From assembly GCA_902576375.1 (NCBI GenBank), contig CACGUZ010000006.1:1-35643 (forward strand): DNA of 35,643 bases, given 5' to 3'. Source of the DNA: an uncultured Pelagibacteraceae bacterium (GTDB taxonomy: Bacteria; Pseudomonadota; Alphaproteobacteria; Pelagibacterales; Pelagibacteraceae). Both the position numbers and the translations under genes were made by a program. This document shows, piece by piece, positions 24,765 to 32,663 of the stretch (positions are counted from its first letter, which is position 1; every line of letters starts with the position of its first letter). Below the pieces are notes generated by a model that made no database searches, was not told the origin of the DNA, and saw nothing but the letters and a program-made list of their open reading frames with translations.

Positions 24765-25928
24765 TTAAAACAAATTACCAGACATGCTGTGTTGATACAT
24801 TATTTTCATGTCTTCAATGCTCAATTTTTTTGGATTACCATTCGTTGATGGATCCTCTAAAGCCATTTTTGATAAACGATCAATTTGTAAATCTTTTTCA
24901 TTTATGACACTTGATAATTTATGAGGAATTTCAAATTTTTCTCTTAAATCTAAAATCCATTTTAAAAAACCGTCAAAAGATTTATCTTTTAATTCAAGAT
25001 ATTCTGAGATTTTTGCAACTTTACTTTCAATCACATCTCTGTTGAAAGTTAAAACATACGGCATGAAAATTGCGTTTGAAAGACCATGATGAAGGTTATT
25101 TAGAGCATTTACTGGATGGCTCAAAGAATGAATTGCACCTAGGCCTTTTTGGAATGCGGTTGAACCCATACTTGCAGCAGTAAGCATGTTCATTCTGGCC
25201 TCAAGGTTAGATCCATTTTTATATGCCTCTGGTAACCAGTTAAAAATTAATTTCATACCTTCTAAAGCTATTCCATCAGCCATTGGATGATAACCTGGGG
25301 CACAAAATGCCTCTAGATTATGAGCTAATGCATCCATGCCTGTTGCGGCTGTCATTTTTTTTGGTAAATCTTTTGTTAAAACTGGATCTAAAATGACTAT
25401 GGACGGTAAAAATTTTGGATGAAATATAATTTTTTTAACTCCTAGATCTTCATTTAAAATAACAGATGCTCTCCCCGTTTCAGAACCTGTTCCAGCTGTA
25501 GTGGGTACTGCTATAATAGGAGCAACATTATTTGAGTCAGCTTTAGTCCAATTATCACCAACATCCTCAAAGTCCCACAATGATAAAGTTTGACCTATCA
25601 TGAATGCAATTGCTTTTCCTACATCAAGACCACTTCCACCACCAAAAGCAATCACACCATCACAATTTTTTTCTTTATAATGTTTTACACCATCACTTAC
25701 ATTTTTACCTGTTGGATTACCAATCACATCATGAAATAATTCGGCTGATAAATTATTACTTTTTAAATGTGATAAAACATCTTTAACAATAGTTGATTGT
25801 CCAAGTTCTTTGTCAGTCACCAATAAAGGTTTTTTTATATTTAAATTTTTACAAGCTATACTTAAATCTTTAATTCTATTTTCACCCACCCACATTGAAG
25901 TAGGATAATTCCAATTAAGCTTTTTCAT
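24765..25928 (-). CDS. Iron-dependent (type III) alcohol dehydrogenase
   Basis: A 387-residue enzyme. The NAD-binding motif FGGGSGLDVGKAIAF lies near residues 94-108, and VPTTAGTGSETGRASVI near 140-156. The metal ligands are in MDALAHNLEAF (Asp and His near 197-202), GAIHSLSHPVNAL (His near 266) and NLHHGLSNAIFMPY (His near 280). These show an Fe-ADH of the group that oxidises or reduces short alcohols, lactaldehyde or gamma-hydroxybutyrate. It is sandwiched between the MBL-fold hydrolase (six-base gap) and the amidotransferase (no gap). The physiological alcohol cannot be named from sequence. Confidence 0.92.
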   Translation of the reverse strand: MKKLNWNYPTSMWVGENRIKDLSIACKNLNIKKPLLVTDKELGQSTIVKDVLSHLKSNNLSAELFHDVIGNPTGKNVSDGVKHYKEKNCDGVIAFGGGSGLDVGKAIAFMIGQTLSLWDFEDVGDNWTKADSNNVAPIIAVPTTAGTGSETGRASVILNEDLGVKKIIFHPKFLPSIVILDPVLTKDLPKKMTAATGMDALAHNLEAFCAPGYHPMADGIALEGMKLIFNWLPEAYKNGSNLEARMNMLTAASMGSTAFQKGLGAIHSLSHPVNALNNLHHGLSNAIFMPYVLTFNRDVIESKVAKISEYLELKDKSFDGFLKWILDLREKFEIPHKLSSVINEKDLQIDRLSKMALEDPSTNGNPKKLSIEDMKIMYQHSMSGNLF

Positions 25929-25934
25929 AAATTT

Positions 25935-27005
25935 TTAGTTAATAATATCTGATATTTTTGAAATTTGACCAATCTTAAAAATAAGTGCATCCTCTTTATT
26001 AAATCCATAATTCTCAGCATTATCTTTAAATCTTATTGGTGGTTCCATAATTGGCTCCAAAGATAATACAAAAGTTCCCCAGTGCATACCTAGTACCTTT
26101 TTACTTTTCAAATCTCTTCCAATTTTGAGAGCCTCTTCTGGATTGGTATGATAAATAGATTTATCTTTGTAAGGCAATATTGGATAAAAATTATATGCGC
26201 CAATGTTGATTATGGTTAAATCAATTGGTCCATATTTATTTCCTAAATCTTTATAAATATTTCCATATCCTGTATCGCAGGCAAATAATATTTTTTTTTC
26301 ATTATACTCAATTAAAAAACTTCCCCACAAAGTTTTGTTGGTGTCTGTTAAACTTCTTTTTGACCAATGAACAGCTGGAAGAAAAGTAACTTTCAAATTT
26401 TTATTAATATTAATTTCATCATACCAATCCATCTCATTGATATCTTGATATCCATTAGTTTTAAAATATTTGCTTAGTTTAAGTGGAACCAAAACTTTGG
26501 AGTCCTTGAAAGGAAATCTCCTTATTGTCATCATATCTTGATGATCATAATGATTGTGAGTGAGTAAAAATAAATCAATGTTAGGTATCTCACTTAATTT
26601 CAATGCTGGTTCAGTAAATCTTTTTGGTCCAAATATTAGTGGACCTGCATTTTTTGAAAAAACTGGATCAGTAATAATAGTAGTATCTCCTAATTTAATA
26701 ATAAACGTAGCATGACCAATCCAAGCAATATAATCATTATCTTTATATTTTTCTAAGTTTCTTAATACTTCATTTTTTTCTAAAACGTGACCTTCAGAAA
26801 TTGTCATATCAAGTTTCTTTTTCTCTTGATTAAAAATTTTATAAGACCATTTCACATTTGGATCTCTTTTTGGTGAGCCTTCCGGATTCCTAAAAGTACC
26901 GTCAGAGAGATGATGATAAGGTTTTTTTTCCATAGCAAATGTTAAATTGTTTAAACTTAAAACTAAAATTAGAAAATATAAAAAATTTATCATATATATT
27001 TTCAT
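25935..27005 (-). CDS. Exported metallo-beta-lactamase-fold hydrolase (NAPE-PLD/UlaG-like)
   Basis: A 356-residue protein with a signal-peptide-like start (residues 1-24, ending NLTFA). It has the MBL zinc motif LLTHNHYDHQD (His150, His152, Asp154 and His155), plus WIGHATFIIKLGDTTIITDPVFS (95-117), LPAVHWSKRSL, FACDTGYGN and KVLGMHWGTF. The WIGHATF and GPKRF elements match the group containing N-acyl-phosphatidylethanolamine phospholipase D and related lipoprotein-type hydrolases. It would act in the periplasm, possibly on phospholipid or another phosphodiester. It begins a run with the alcohol dehydrogenase and amidotransferase genes; the preceding gene ends 21 bases upstream. Confidence 0.83.
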   Translation of the reverse strand: MKIYMINFLYFLILVLSLNNLTFAMEKKPYHHLSDGTFRNPEGSPKRDPNVKWSYKIFNQEKKKLDMTISEGHVLEKNEVLRNLEKYKDNDYIAWIGHATFIIKLGDTTIITDPVFSKNAGPLIFGPKRFTEPALKLSEIPNIDLFLLTHNHYDHQDMMTIRRFPFKDSKVLVPLKLSKYFKTNGYQDINEMDWYDEININKNLKVTFLPAVHWSKRSLTDTNKTLWGSFLIEYNEKKILFACDTGYGNIYKDLGNKYGPIDLTIINIGAYNFYPILPYKDKSIYHTNPEEALKIGRDLKSKKVLGMHWGTFVLSLEPIMEPPIRFKDNAENYGFNKEDALIFKIGQISKISDIIN

Positions 27006-27026
27006 TTTATATGAATTTAAAATTTT

Positions 27027-27656
27027 TTATTCTTTTATTATCTCATACTCAAAATTTTGAGTAGTTTCATTGACTTGTAAAAGTTTCGCACCATTTTTGC
27101 TATGAAATTTTGTAGCCATTTCAGTTAGAGGAGAGAGCGTGACTAATCTATTTAAATGGTTAGATTTTTTAATCTTTTTATAAACTTCCTTAACAATCAA
27201 TTTTCCACCACCTTTTTTTTTAGACCAAACTGTATAAGCAATAGCAATCTGACCAACATTTTGACCTCTGTGAGTGCTTTGTAGATGAGCATCTTGGCTA
27301 AATTTATCCAGCTCCTCTACATTTATTGGTACTTTATTTGTAAAAGCGAAGCACATTACAGCATGAATTTCTTTTTTGTATTTTACACCGTATATTTTTC
27401 TGCCGTGACTTCTTCTGAAAGTCACACTTAATTCTGGTCTAACTGGATCTTCAGAAACATTACATTCTTTAAGTTCAACTAATTCAGCACCTTTAACCCA
27501 GCCAAAAAAGTCATCAATGTTTTTATTTATTATTTGTTTATTTTTTCGAATTCTAGCTTTAATTCTTGGTTTAAATTTTTTTGAGTTTTTTAAACTATTA
27601 TTATCTAGGTATTTCTCTGCTAGTTTATTTCTTACATTTTTAAAAATCTCTTTCAT
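27027..27656 (-). CDS. GNAT-fold protein resembling the malonyl-CoA decarboxylase catalytic domain
   Basis: A 209-residue soluble protein. The first 45 residues are lysine-rich and helical. The rest contains IHAVMCFAFTNKVP (near 91-104), LQSTHRGQNVGQIAIAYTV, LVTLSPLTEMATKFHSKNGA and a final strand. STHRG followed by a helix, then TLSP and the KFH-KNGA ending, have the same order as the S-TQ-GL, TLSPIPGF and ARFHLRNGA motifs of malonyl-CoA decarboxylase, whose catalytic domain is a GNAT fold. The N-terminal MCD helical domain is missing. I infer an acyl-CoA-binding, acyltransferase-like enzyme. Function is open. The similarity is from memory of motifs, not a search. Confidence 0.55.
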   Translation of the reverse strand: MKEIFKNVRNKLAEKYLDNNSLKNSKKFKPRIKARIRKNKQIINKNIDDFFGWVKGAELVELKECNVSEDPVRPELSVTFRRSHGRKIYGVKYKKEIHAVMCFAFTNKVPINVEELDKFSQDAHLQSTHRGQNVGQIAIAYTVWSKKKGGGKLIVKEVYKKIKKSNHLNRLVTLSPLTEMATKFHSKNGAKLLQVNETTQNFEYEIIKE

Positions 27657-27679
27657 TTTTTAATTTTTATTTATTTTAA

Positions 27680-27844
27680 CTAAAAGTATAATAAAGCAAA
27701 AATTACCCCTAAAATTACTACTGTAATCGTAGCAACAATGTAATTTATCTTTATATTAAATTTTTTATAAATTGTATCATTTATCTTATCCCAGAATAGA
27801 ACTAACAAAAATATAGCGATAGCAGGTATGATAAATTTAATCAT
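27680..27844 (-). CDS. 54-residue small membrane protein with two spans
   Basis: An ATG at 27842-27844 opens a 54-residue frame ending in TAG at 27680-27682. It has two hydrophobic stretches, IIPAIAIFLLVLFW (5-18) and YIVATITVVILGVIFALLYF (35-54), separated by a charged loop with DKINDTIYKKFNIKI. The start lies three bases after the ScfR-type regulator stop, which suggests it is on the same transcript. The family is not recognised. A two-helix hairpin of this size is a plausible small membrane subunit or holin-like peptide, but nothing specific points to either. Confidence 0.55.
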   Translation of the reverse strand: MIKFIIPAIAIFLLVLFWDKINDTIYKKFNIKINYIVATITVVILGVIFALLYF

Positions 27845-27847
27845 CGA

Positions 27848-29281
27848 CTATGTGTTTTTATCTCCAACATATACTGAAACACCTCTAGAGTTAATATCAA
27901 CATCGAATTTCTTGTGTAATGGAGGGAAAGCTCTTTGTGAACAGTCTAATCTATCACACGTTCTACATGACACACCTATTGGTATTTCTGTTGATTTATC
28001 ATTAATGTTTAAATTTTCTGAATAAATAAATTCTTTTGCATATTTTGCTTCACATCCCAATCCAATAGACAAAATACTTTTTGATTTTCCAAATCTTCCA
28101 ATCCCTTTTTCAACTGTTCTAGCAATACATACATACTTTTCACCATTAGACATTTTGCTAACAGCAGCTTGAATAATACCAGGTCTTGTCAAAGCTGAAT
28201 AAACGTTCCAACGTGGACAAGCGCCACCATATCTTGGAATTTCTATTCCTGATAAGGAAAATCTTTTAGATATATTCCCAGCCATATCTACTCTTAAAAA
28301 ATGGAAAGGTATCCCCGGTAATTTTGGATCTTGTAAACACGTTACCCTATGAGCTACCTGTTCAAAAGATGTAGCAAAAGTATTTTGTAGTAACTCTAAA
28401 TCATACTTAAGTTTTTTACATTCTGTGTGAAAAAGTTTATAAGGCATTAAAATTGCAGCACCGCAGTAATTTAATAAAGCAATTTTTGTCAATTTTTTAG
28501 ATTCATCAGATGGAAAAGTAAATTTTGACAAATATTCTTCAATTTCTTTATCAGCACCTTCTTGGGCTATTTGAGCAGCTGCATGAAGTTTTTTTGTTTC
28601 TAAAGAGCTGTAATCGCTTAATAGTAGTTCTTTTTTATTTTTTTTATAGAGCTTTGAGAAAGGTTTATTTTCTTCAGGAATAACATCTTTTACTGTTATG
28701 TCATATTCTGATTTTAAATAATCGCAAAGAGCTATATATCTAGTCCTATTATTTTTTTGAACTTTCTCAAAAACATCATTTGCGAAATCTTCTAATTTTG
28801 GAAAATAGTTTTTATTGTCTTGTAAAAAATCTGAAATAACTTCACCAGGAAAAGAATTCTTTCTATTATCAACAATTTTACCAGATATTGTCTCAATTTT
28901 ATTAATCATTTCATGATCCTTTTTTTTTAAAATATCTCCTAGTCTAACGATGGCTCTACCAATTTTTGGATTAGTGCTAACTAAATCTTTTACTTCTGGA
29001 CCTAGAATATCTAAATCTTCAAACAATTTATCATCTAGTATTTCTGATAAAGTATTTTCTAAATTGATATCTGATTTTGAGGTTAATTGAGAAAGTTCAA
29101 TGTTCAATTTTTCACAAATTTTTAAGAGTAAATCTCCATCTATTTTTCTTTTTCCACCCTCAATAAGATTTAGATAACTAGGAGATATATTTAAATCCTC
29201 AGCCAATTTATTAGCTTGAAGCCCTAACTGTCTCCTAAAAGCCTTGATTTTTGGTCCTATTTTTAGATTTAATTGACTCAT
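27848..29281 (-). CDS. ScfR/RamB-family transcriptional regulator
   Basis: A 477-residue regulator with an N-terminal XRE helix-turn-helix (residues about 7-61, containing LAEDLNISPSYLNLIEGG), a middle IrrE-like domain and a C-terminal short-chain fatty acyl-CoA regulator domain. That domain ends in CRTCDRLDCSQRAFPPLHK (about 443-461), the cysteine cluster that holds an iron-sulfur cluster in PrpR-type members. The middle domain has ALLNYCGAAILMPYKLF and AAAQIAQEGADKEIEEY instead of an HExxH, so protease activity is unlikely. RamB and PrpR relatives control acetate, glyoxylate-shunt and propionate genes. Isocitrate lyase lies divergent next door and repeated TTTTGTAAA boxes lie between, so aceA is the obvious target. 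Autoregulation is also likely. Confidence 0.9.
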   Translation of the reverse strand: MSQLNLKIGPKIKAFRRQLGLQANKLAEDLNISPSYLNLIEGGKRKIDGDLLLKICEKLNIELSQLTSKSDINLENTLSEILDDKLFEDLDILGPEVKDLVSTNPKIGRAIVRLGDILKKKDHEMINKIETISGKIVDNRKNSFPGEVISDFLQDNKNYFPKLEDFANDVFEKVQKNNRTRYIALCDYLKSEYDITVKDVIPEENKPFSKLYKKNKKELLLSDYSSLETKKLHAAAQIAQEGADKEIEEYLSKFTFPSDESKKLTKIALLNYCGAAILMPYKLFHTECKKLKYDLELLQNTFATSFEQVAHRVTCLQDPKLPGIPFHFLRVDMAGNISKRFSLSGIEIPRYGGACPRWNVYSALTRPGIIQAAVSKMSNGEKYVCIARTVEKGIGRFGKSKSILSIGLGCEAKYAKEFIYSENLNINDKSTEIPIGVSCRTCDRLDCSQRAFPPLHKKFDVDINSRGVSVYVGDKNT

Positions 29282-29297
29282 ATTTTCTATTAGTAAA

Positions 29298-29379
29298 TTT
29301 TGTAAATTTATTTTTACAATATTTTTCTTTTATTTACAACAGTTTTATACTTTTTAATAGATTTTGTAAATTTTGTAAA
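29298..29379. promoter_or_regulatory. TTTTGTAAA boxes between the ScfR-type regulator and aceA
   Basis: Three identical copies of TTTTGTAAA occur at 29298-29306, 29362-29370 and 29371-29379, the last two in direct tandem. A further ATAAAATTTACA variant follows at 29382-29393. RamB-type regulators recognise TTTGCAAA-like boxes, so these are good candidates for ScfR binding sites controlling both its own gene and the plus-strand transcript with the 53-residue ORF and aceA. A TATACT (29346-29351) between the copies could be the -10 of the plus-strand promoter, though no good -35 is seen. Confidence 0.55.
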
Positions 29380-29392
29380 TTATAAAATTTAC

Positions 29393-29554
29393 ATGGACGA
29401 AAAATTAAAAAATAACGAAAATGAGACTCAAATCATAAGACATGAAGACCTTGCTAGACATAATAGTAGGGGTATCTACATGAGAGATGATCATTGTGAT
29501 TGGGGTTCAAGCGGAATGAAAGATCTAGTTGAGACACTTAACGACTCAAACTAA
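29393..29554 (+). CDS. 53-residue hydrophilic ORF upstream of aceA
   Basis: An ATG at 29393-29395 starts a 53-residue frame ending in TAA at 29552-29554, between the operator boxes and isocitrate lyase. The peptide is hydrophilic and acidic and contains IIRHEDLARHNSRGIYMRDDH followed by CDWGSSGMKDL, which has a single Cys. There is no membrane segment. I do not recognise it. Its sequence is not the lysine-poor repeat of noncoding DNA, and its position makes it part of the aceA transcript. No strong ribosome binding site precedes the ATG; the upstream bases are ATAAAATTTAC. Confidence 0.5.
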   Translation: MDEKLKNNENETQIIRHEDLARHNSRGIYMRDDHCDWGSSGMKDLVETLNDSN

Positions 29555-29605
29555 TTTTCAAACTCTTAACATTCATTTTCAATTACTTGAACATTACAGG
29601 GGCAA

Positions 29606-30883
29606 ATGATGAGTGCAGAAAACATTTCTTATGATTTAAAAAGATTTGCAGGGATTAAAAGAGATTATACTCCTGAAGAGGTTGAAAGACTTAGAGGCTC
29701 AATTAAAATCGAATATTCAATTTGTAAACAACAATCAACAAAGCTTTGGAAATTATTAAATACGGAAAATTATGTTAATACTTTAGGATCCTTGTCAGGT
29801 AATCATGCAGTTCAACATGCAAAAGCTGGTTTAAAAGCAATTTATTTAAGTGGTTGGCAAGTAGCAGCTGATGCTAATAGTGCTGGAGAAATGTATCCTG
29901 ACCAATCTTTGTATCCTTATGATAGTGCTCCCAAATTAGTAGAGTCTATGAATAACGCATTGATTAGGGCTGATCAGATTCAGCATATGGAATTAAAAGA
30001 TGGTGATATGAAAAAAGAGAAGAGAATTGATTACATGTTACCGATCATTGCTGATGGAGAGGCAGGTTTTGGTGGACCTTTAAATGTATTTGAACTTGCA
30101 AAAAAATTTATTAAGGCAGGTGCTGCCGGTGTTCATTTTGAAGATCAATTAGCAAGTGAAAAAAAATGTGGCCATATGGGAGGAAAAGTTTTGGTTCCAA
30201 CTGGTACCATGATAAAAAATTTAAAAGCCGCTAGATTGGCTGCCGATATCGCAGATGTGCCTTTAATTATTCTAGCTAGAACAGACGCAAACGCTGCAAA
30301 ATTAATTACAAATGATTACGATGAAAATGACAAACCTTTTTTAACAGGTGAAAGGTCTCCAGAAGGTTTCTATTATGTAAAAGCTGGAATTGAACAAGCT
30401 ATATCAAGAGGCCTTGCTTATGCACCCTACTCAGATTTAATTTGGTGTGAAACAGCTACACCAAATCTTGAGGAAGCAAAAAAATTCGCAAATGCAATTC
30501 ATGAAAAATTTCCAGGAAAACTTTTAGCATATAATTGTTCTCCATCATTTAATTGGAAAAAACATCTATCCGATGATGAGATAGCATCGTTTCAAAAACA
30601 AATTAGTCAAATGGGTTATAAATTTCAATTTATTACTTTAGCAGGATTTCATACACAAAATATTGCAATTTTTGAGCTAGCTGAAAAATATAAAAAAGAA
30701 GGTATGACAGCATACTCAAGAATTCAACAACAAGAATTTGCTCGTGAAAAAGATGGATATACTAGTGTTAAACATCAACGTGAAGTTGGTACATCTTATT
30801 TTGATGCTGTATCCAATACAATAAGTAGTGGAAAAAGTTCTACCACGGCAATGGCAGGTTCAACAGAGTCTGAACAATTCTAA
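29606..30883 (+). CDS. aceA: Isocitrate lyase
   Basis: A 425-residue enzyme with the catalytic loop KKCGHMGGK at 186-194 (Cys188 as the general base). Conserved stretches are [31 protein letters not shown] (61-91), ADGEAGFGG (149-157), [20 protein letters not shown] and YNCSPSFNW. It splits isocitrate to glyoxylate and succinate, the entry step of the glyoxylate shunt. In SAR11 glyoxylate also feeds glycine supply. Length is standard for the proteobacterial form. Two ATGs are adjacent (29606 and 29609). The AGGGG ribosome binding site at 29598-29602 is better spaced for the second one. The expected regulator is encoded divergently. Confidence 0.97.
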   Translation: MMSAENISYDLKRFAGIKRDYTPEEVERLRGSIKIEYSICKQQSTKLWKLLNTENYVNTLGSLSGNHAVQHAKAGLKAIYLSGWQVAADANSAGEMYPDQSLYPYDSAPKLVESMNNALIRADQIQHMELKDGDMKKEKRIDYMLPIIADGEAGFGGPLNVFELAKKFIKAGAAGVHFEDQLASEKKCGHMGGKVLVPTGTMIKNLKAARLAADIADVPLIILARTDANAAKLITNDYDENDKPFLTGERSPEGFYYVKAGIEQAISRGLAYAPYSDLIWCETATPNLEEAKKFANAIHEKFPGKLLAYNCSPSFNWKKHLSDDEIASFQKQISQMGYKFQFITLAGFHTQNIAIFELAEKYKKEGMTAYSRIQQQEFAREKDGYTSVKHQREVGTSYFDAVSNTISSGKSSTTAMAGSTESEQF

Positions 30884-30910
30884 TAAAACTATCCTTCTTA
30901 ATTAGAGTTA

Positions 30911-30938
30911 TTAACTGGCCCAGAAATGGGTCAGTTAA
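30911..30938 (+). terminator. Terminator shared by aceA and the convergent ABC permease
   Basis: A 12-base-pair stem TTAACTGGCCCA / TGGGTCAGTTAA with one wobble pair and a GAAA tetraloop. It is followed on the plus strand by GATTTGATTTTAT, a modest T-rich tract. It begins 27 bases after the aceA stop and overlaps the last codon of the convergent ABC-2 permease gene, so it may act in both directions. Confidence 0.8.
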
Positions 30939-31702
30939 GATTTGATTTTATAACCTTTTTTAAGAAGAACTGTAACTACTGTTATACAAATGGATAAAAA
31001 TAAAAACATTGTTCCAATACTTATCCAAATATTGAAATCAGAAACTCCATAAAAAGAAAATCTTAAACCATTTATTAAGTAAACAACTGGATTAAAATAA
31101 GTTACAGTTTGCCAAAATGATGGCAGCATATCTAATGAATACAAACTCCCACCTAAAAATACCATCGGTGTTACAAACAAAGTTGGAATTATAGACATTT
31201 GCTCGAAATCTGAGCTAATTAAACCTATTAGAAAACCAAATAATGCAAAAGTAAATGCTACTAAAATTAATAAAAATATCATAAGTAATGGATATTTGAC
31301 TTGGACATCAACGAAAAATAATGAAGTAATAAATATAATTATACTTACAATAAGAGTTTTTGTTGCACCTGCTCCTACAAAAGCAAGTACGACCTCTAAT
31401 GTTGAAATTGGAGCAGCTAAAATCTCATAAATTGTTCCATTAAATTTTGGAAAAAAAATTCCAAAAGAAGTGTTACTGATTGATTGAGTTAATAATGTTA
31501 GCATTAGAAGACCAGGCACGATGTAAGATCCGTAGCTTATTCCATCAATTTTTTCCACATACCCTCCAATTACTGAACCAAAAACTATAAAATATAACGA
31601 AGTTGTTAATACTGGAGACAATACAGATTGAGTTAAAGTTCTTCTAAAACGATCCATTTCATGAAGATAAATTGCTCTCAACGCATAAAGATTAATTTTC
31701 AT
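30935..31702 (-). CDS. ABC-2 type exporter permease
   Basis: A 255-residue membrane protein with six hydrophobic segments. The N-terminal [30 protein letters not shown] stretch (about 16-42) and the later [27 protein letters not shown] (about 169-195) with [13 protein letters not shown] are the signature of the ABC-2 transporter family (DrrB/NodJ type). Its start overlaps the ATPase gene by 11 bases, so both belong to one operon. It would form the membrane channel, as a dimer with two ATPase subunits. Possible cargo is a lipid, polysaccharide or drug-like compound. The specific substrate is unknown. Confidence 0.9.
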   Translation of the reverse strand: MKINLYALRAIYLHEMDRFRRTLTQSVLSPVLTTSLYFIVFGSVIGGYVEKIDGISYGSYIVPGLLMLTLLTQSISNTSFGIFFPKFNGTIYEILAAPISTLEVVLAFVGAGATKTLIVSIIIFITSLFFVDVQVKYPLLMIFLLILVAFTFALFGFLIGLISSDFEQMSIIPTLFVTPMVFLGGSLYSLDMLPSFWQTVTYFNPVVYLINGLRFSFYGVSDFNIWISIGTMFLFLSICITVVTVLLKKGYKIKS

Positions 31703-32627
31703 TTTTTTCCCTAACTAAATTTACAAAAATTTTTTCCAAAGTACTTTGTTCAGTTTTTAAATCTTTTAATTTTAGGCCGGCATCTTTTAAATCTTGTAGT
31801 AAATTTGTAATTCCAGTCTGTTTTGCCTGAACATTATAAGTATAATTCAAACTCATCAAGTCTGGTGTAAAAGATAAGTTATATTTTTGAAGTGTTGTTG
31901 GTATTTGATTTATTCTTTCTTGTAAATCTATTGTAAGTTTTTTATGACCCATTTTTTTTAATAATTCCTTAGTTTCATCGACTACTACGATTTCTCCCTG
32001 ATTTATAACTCCTACTCGATCAGCTATTGCTTCTGCTTCTTCTATATAATGAGTGGTTAAAATAATTGTAACGCCTGTTTTTCTTAAATTTTCAACAACC
32101 TGCCACATTTCTTTTCTTAACTCTACATCAACACCAGCTGTAGGTTCATCTAAAAATAAAATTGTCGGTTCATGAGATAAGGCTTTAGCTATCAAAACTC
32201 TTCTTTTCATTCCACCAGACAACTGCCGAAGCTTGAGATTTTTTTTATCCCATAAACTTAGTTGTTTTAAAACTTTCTCAATATGATTTGGATCTGCTTT
32301 TTTTCCATAAAGACCTCTCGAGTAAGAAACATTATTAAAAACTGTTTCAAATTGTTCTAAAGTTAATTCCTGAGGAACTAAACCTATTCTTGAACGAGTT
32401 TCTCTGTAATCTTTTATGATATCATAATCATCTACACTAACATTCCCTGAAGTTGGATTAACTATTCCACAAATAATACTTATCAAAGTAGTTTTACCAG
32501 CTCCATTAGGACCAAGCATTGCGAAAATTTCACCTTTTCTAATCTTTAAATTTATATTCTTTAAGGCATTAAACCCATTGTCGTAAACTTTTGATAAGTT
32601 GTTTATTAAAATCTGATTATCTGACAT
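31692..32627 (-). CDS. ABC transporter ATP-binding protein
   Basis: A 311-residue ATPase with Walker [10 protein letters not shown] (39-47), the Q-loop region [11 protein letters not shown], signature LSGGMKRR (near 137-144), Walker [13 protein letters not shown] and the switch His in [10 protein letters not shown]. The extension after residue 220 is the C-terminal domain of the DrrA/CcmA-like group and contains a weakly conserved beta-alpha pattern. It couples ATP hydrolysis to the partner permease encoded downstream (11-base overlap). The upstream symporter gene ends 36 bases before, so read-through from it is possible. Confidence 0.95.
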   Translation of the reverse strand: MSDNQILINNLSKVYDNGFNALKNINLKIRKGEIFAMLGPNGAGKTTLISIICGIVNPTSGNVSVDDYDIIKDYRETRSRIGLVPQELTLEQFETVFNNVSYSRGLYGKKADPNHIEKVLKQLSLWDKKNLKLRQLSGGMKRRVLIAKALSHEPTILFLDEPTAGVDVELRKEMWQVVENLRKTGVTIILTTHYIEEAEAIADRVGVINQGEIVVVDETKELLKKMGHKKLTIDLQERINQIPTTLQKYNLSFTPDLMSLNYTYNVQAKQTGITNLLQDLKDAGLKLKDLKTEQSTLEKIFVNLVREKNEN

Positions 32628-32663
32628 TCGGCATTTATATAGTTATTTATGGATTTAATACAA

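Noticed and set aside
27848..29281. Metalloprotease activity of the ScfR-type regulator
   Set aside because: The IrrE-like domain lacks an HExxH motif (the region reads AAAQIAQEGADKEIEE), so a catalytic zinc site is not expected.
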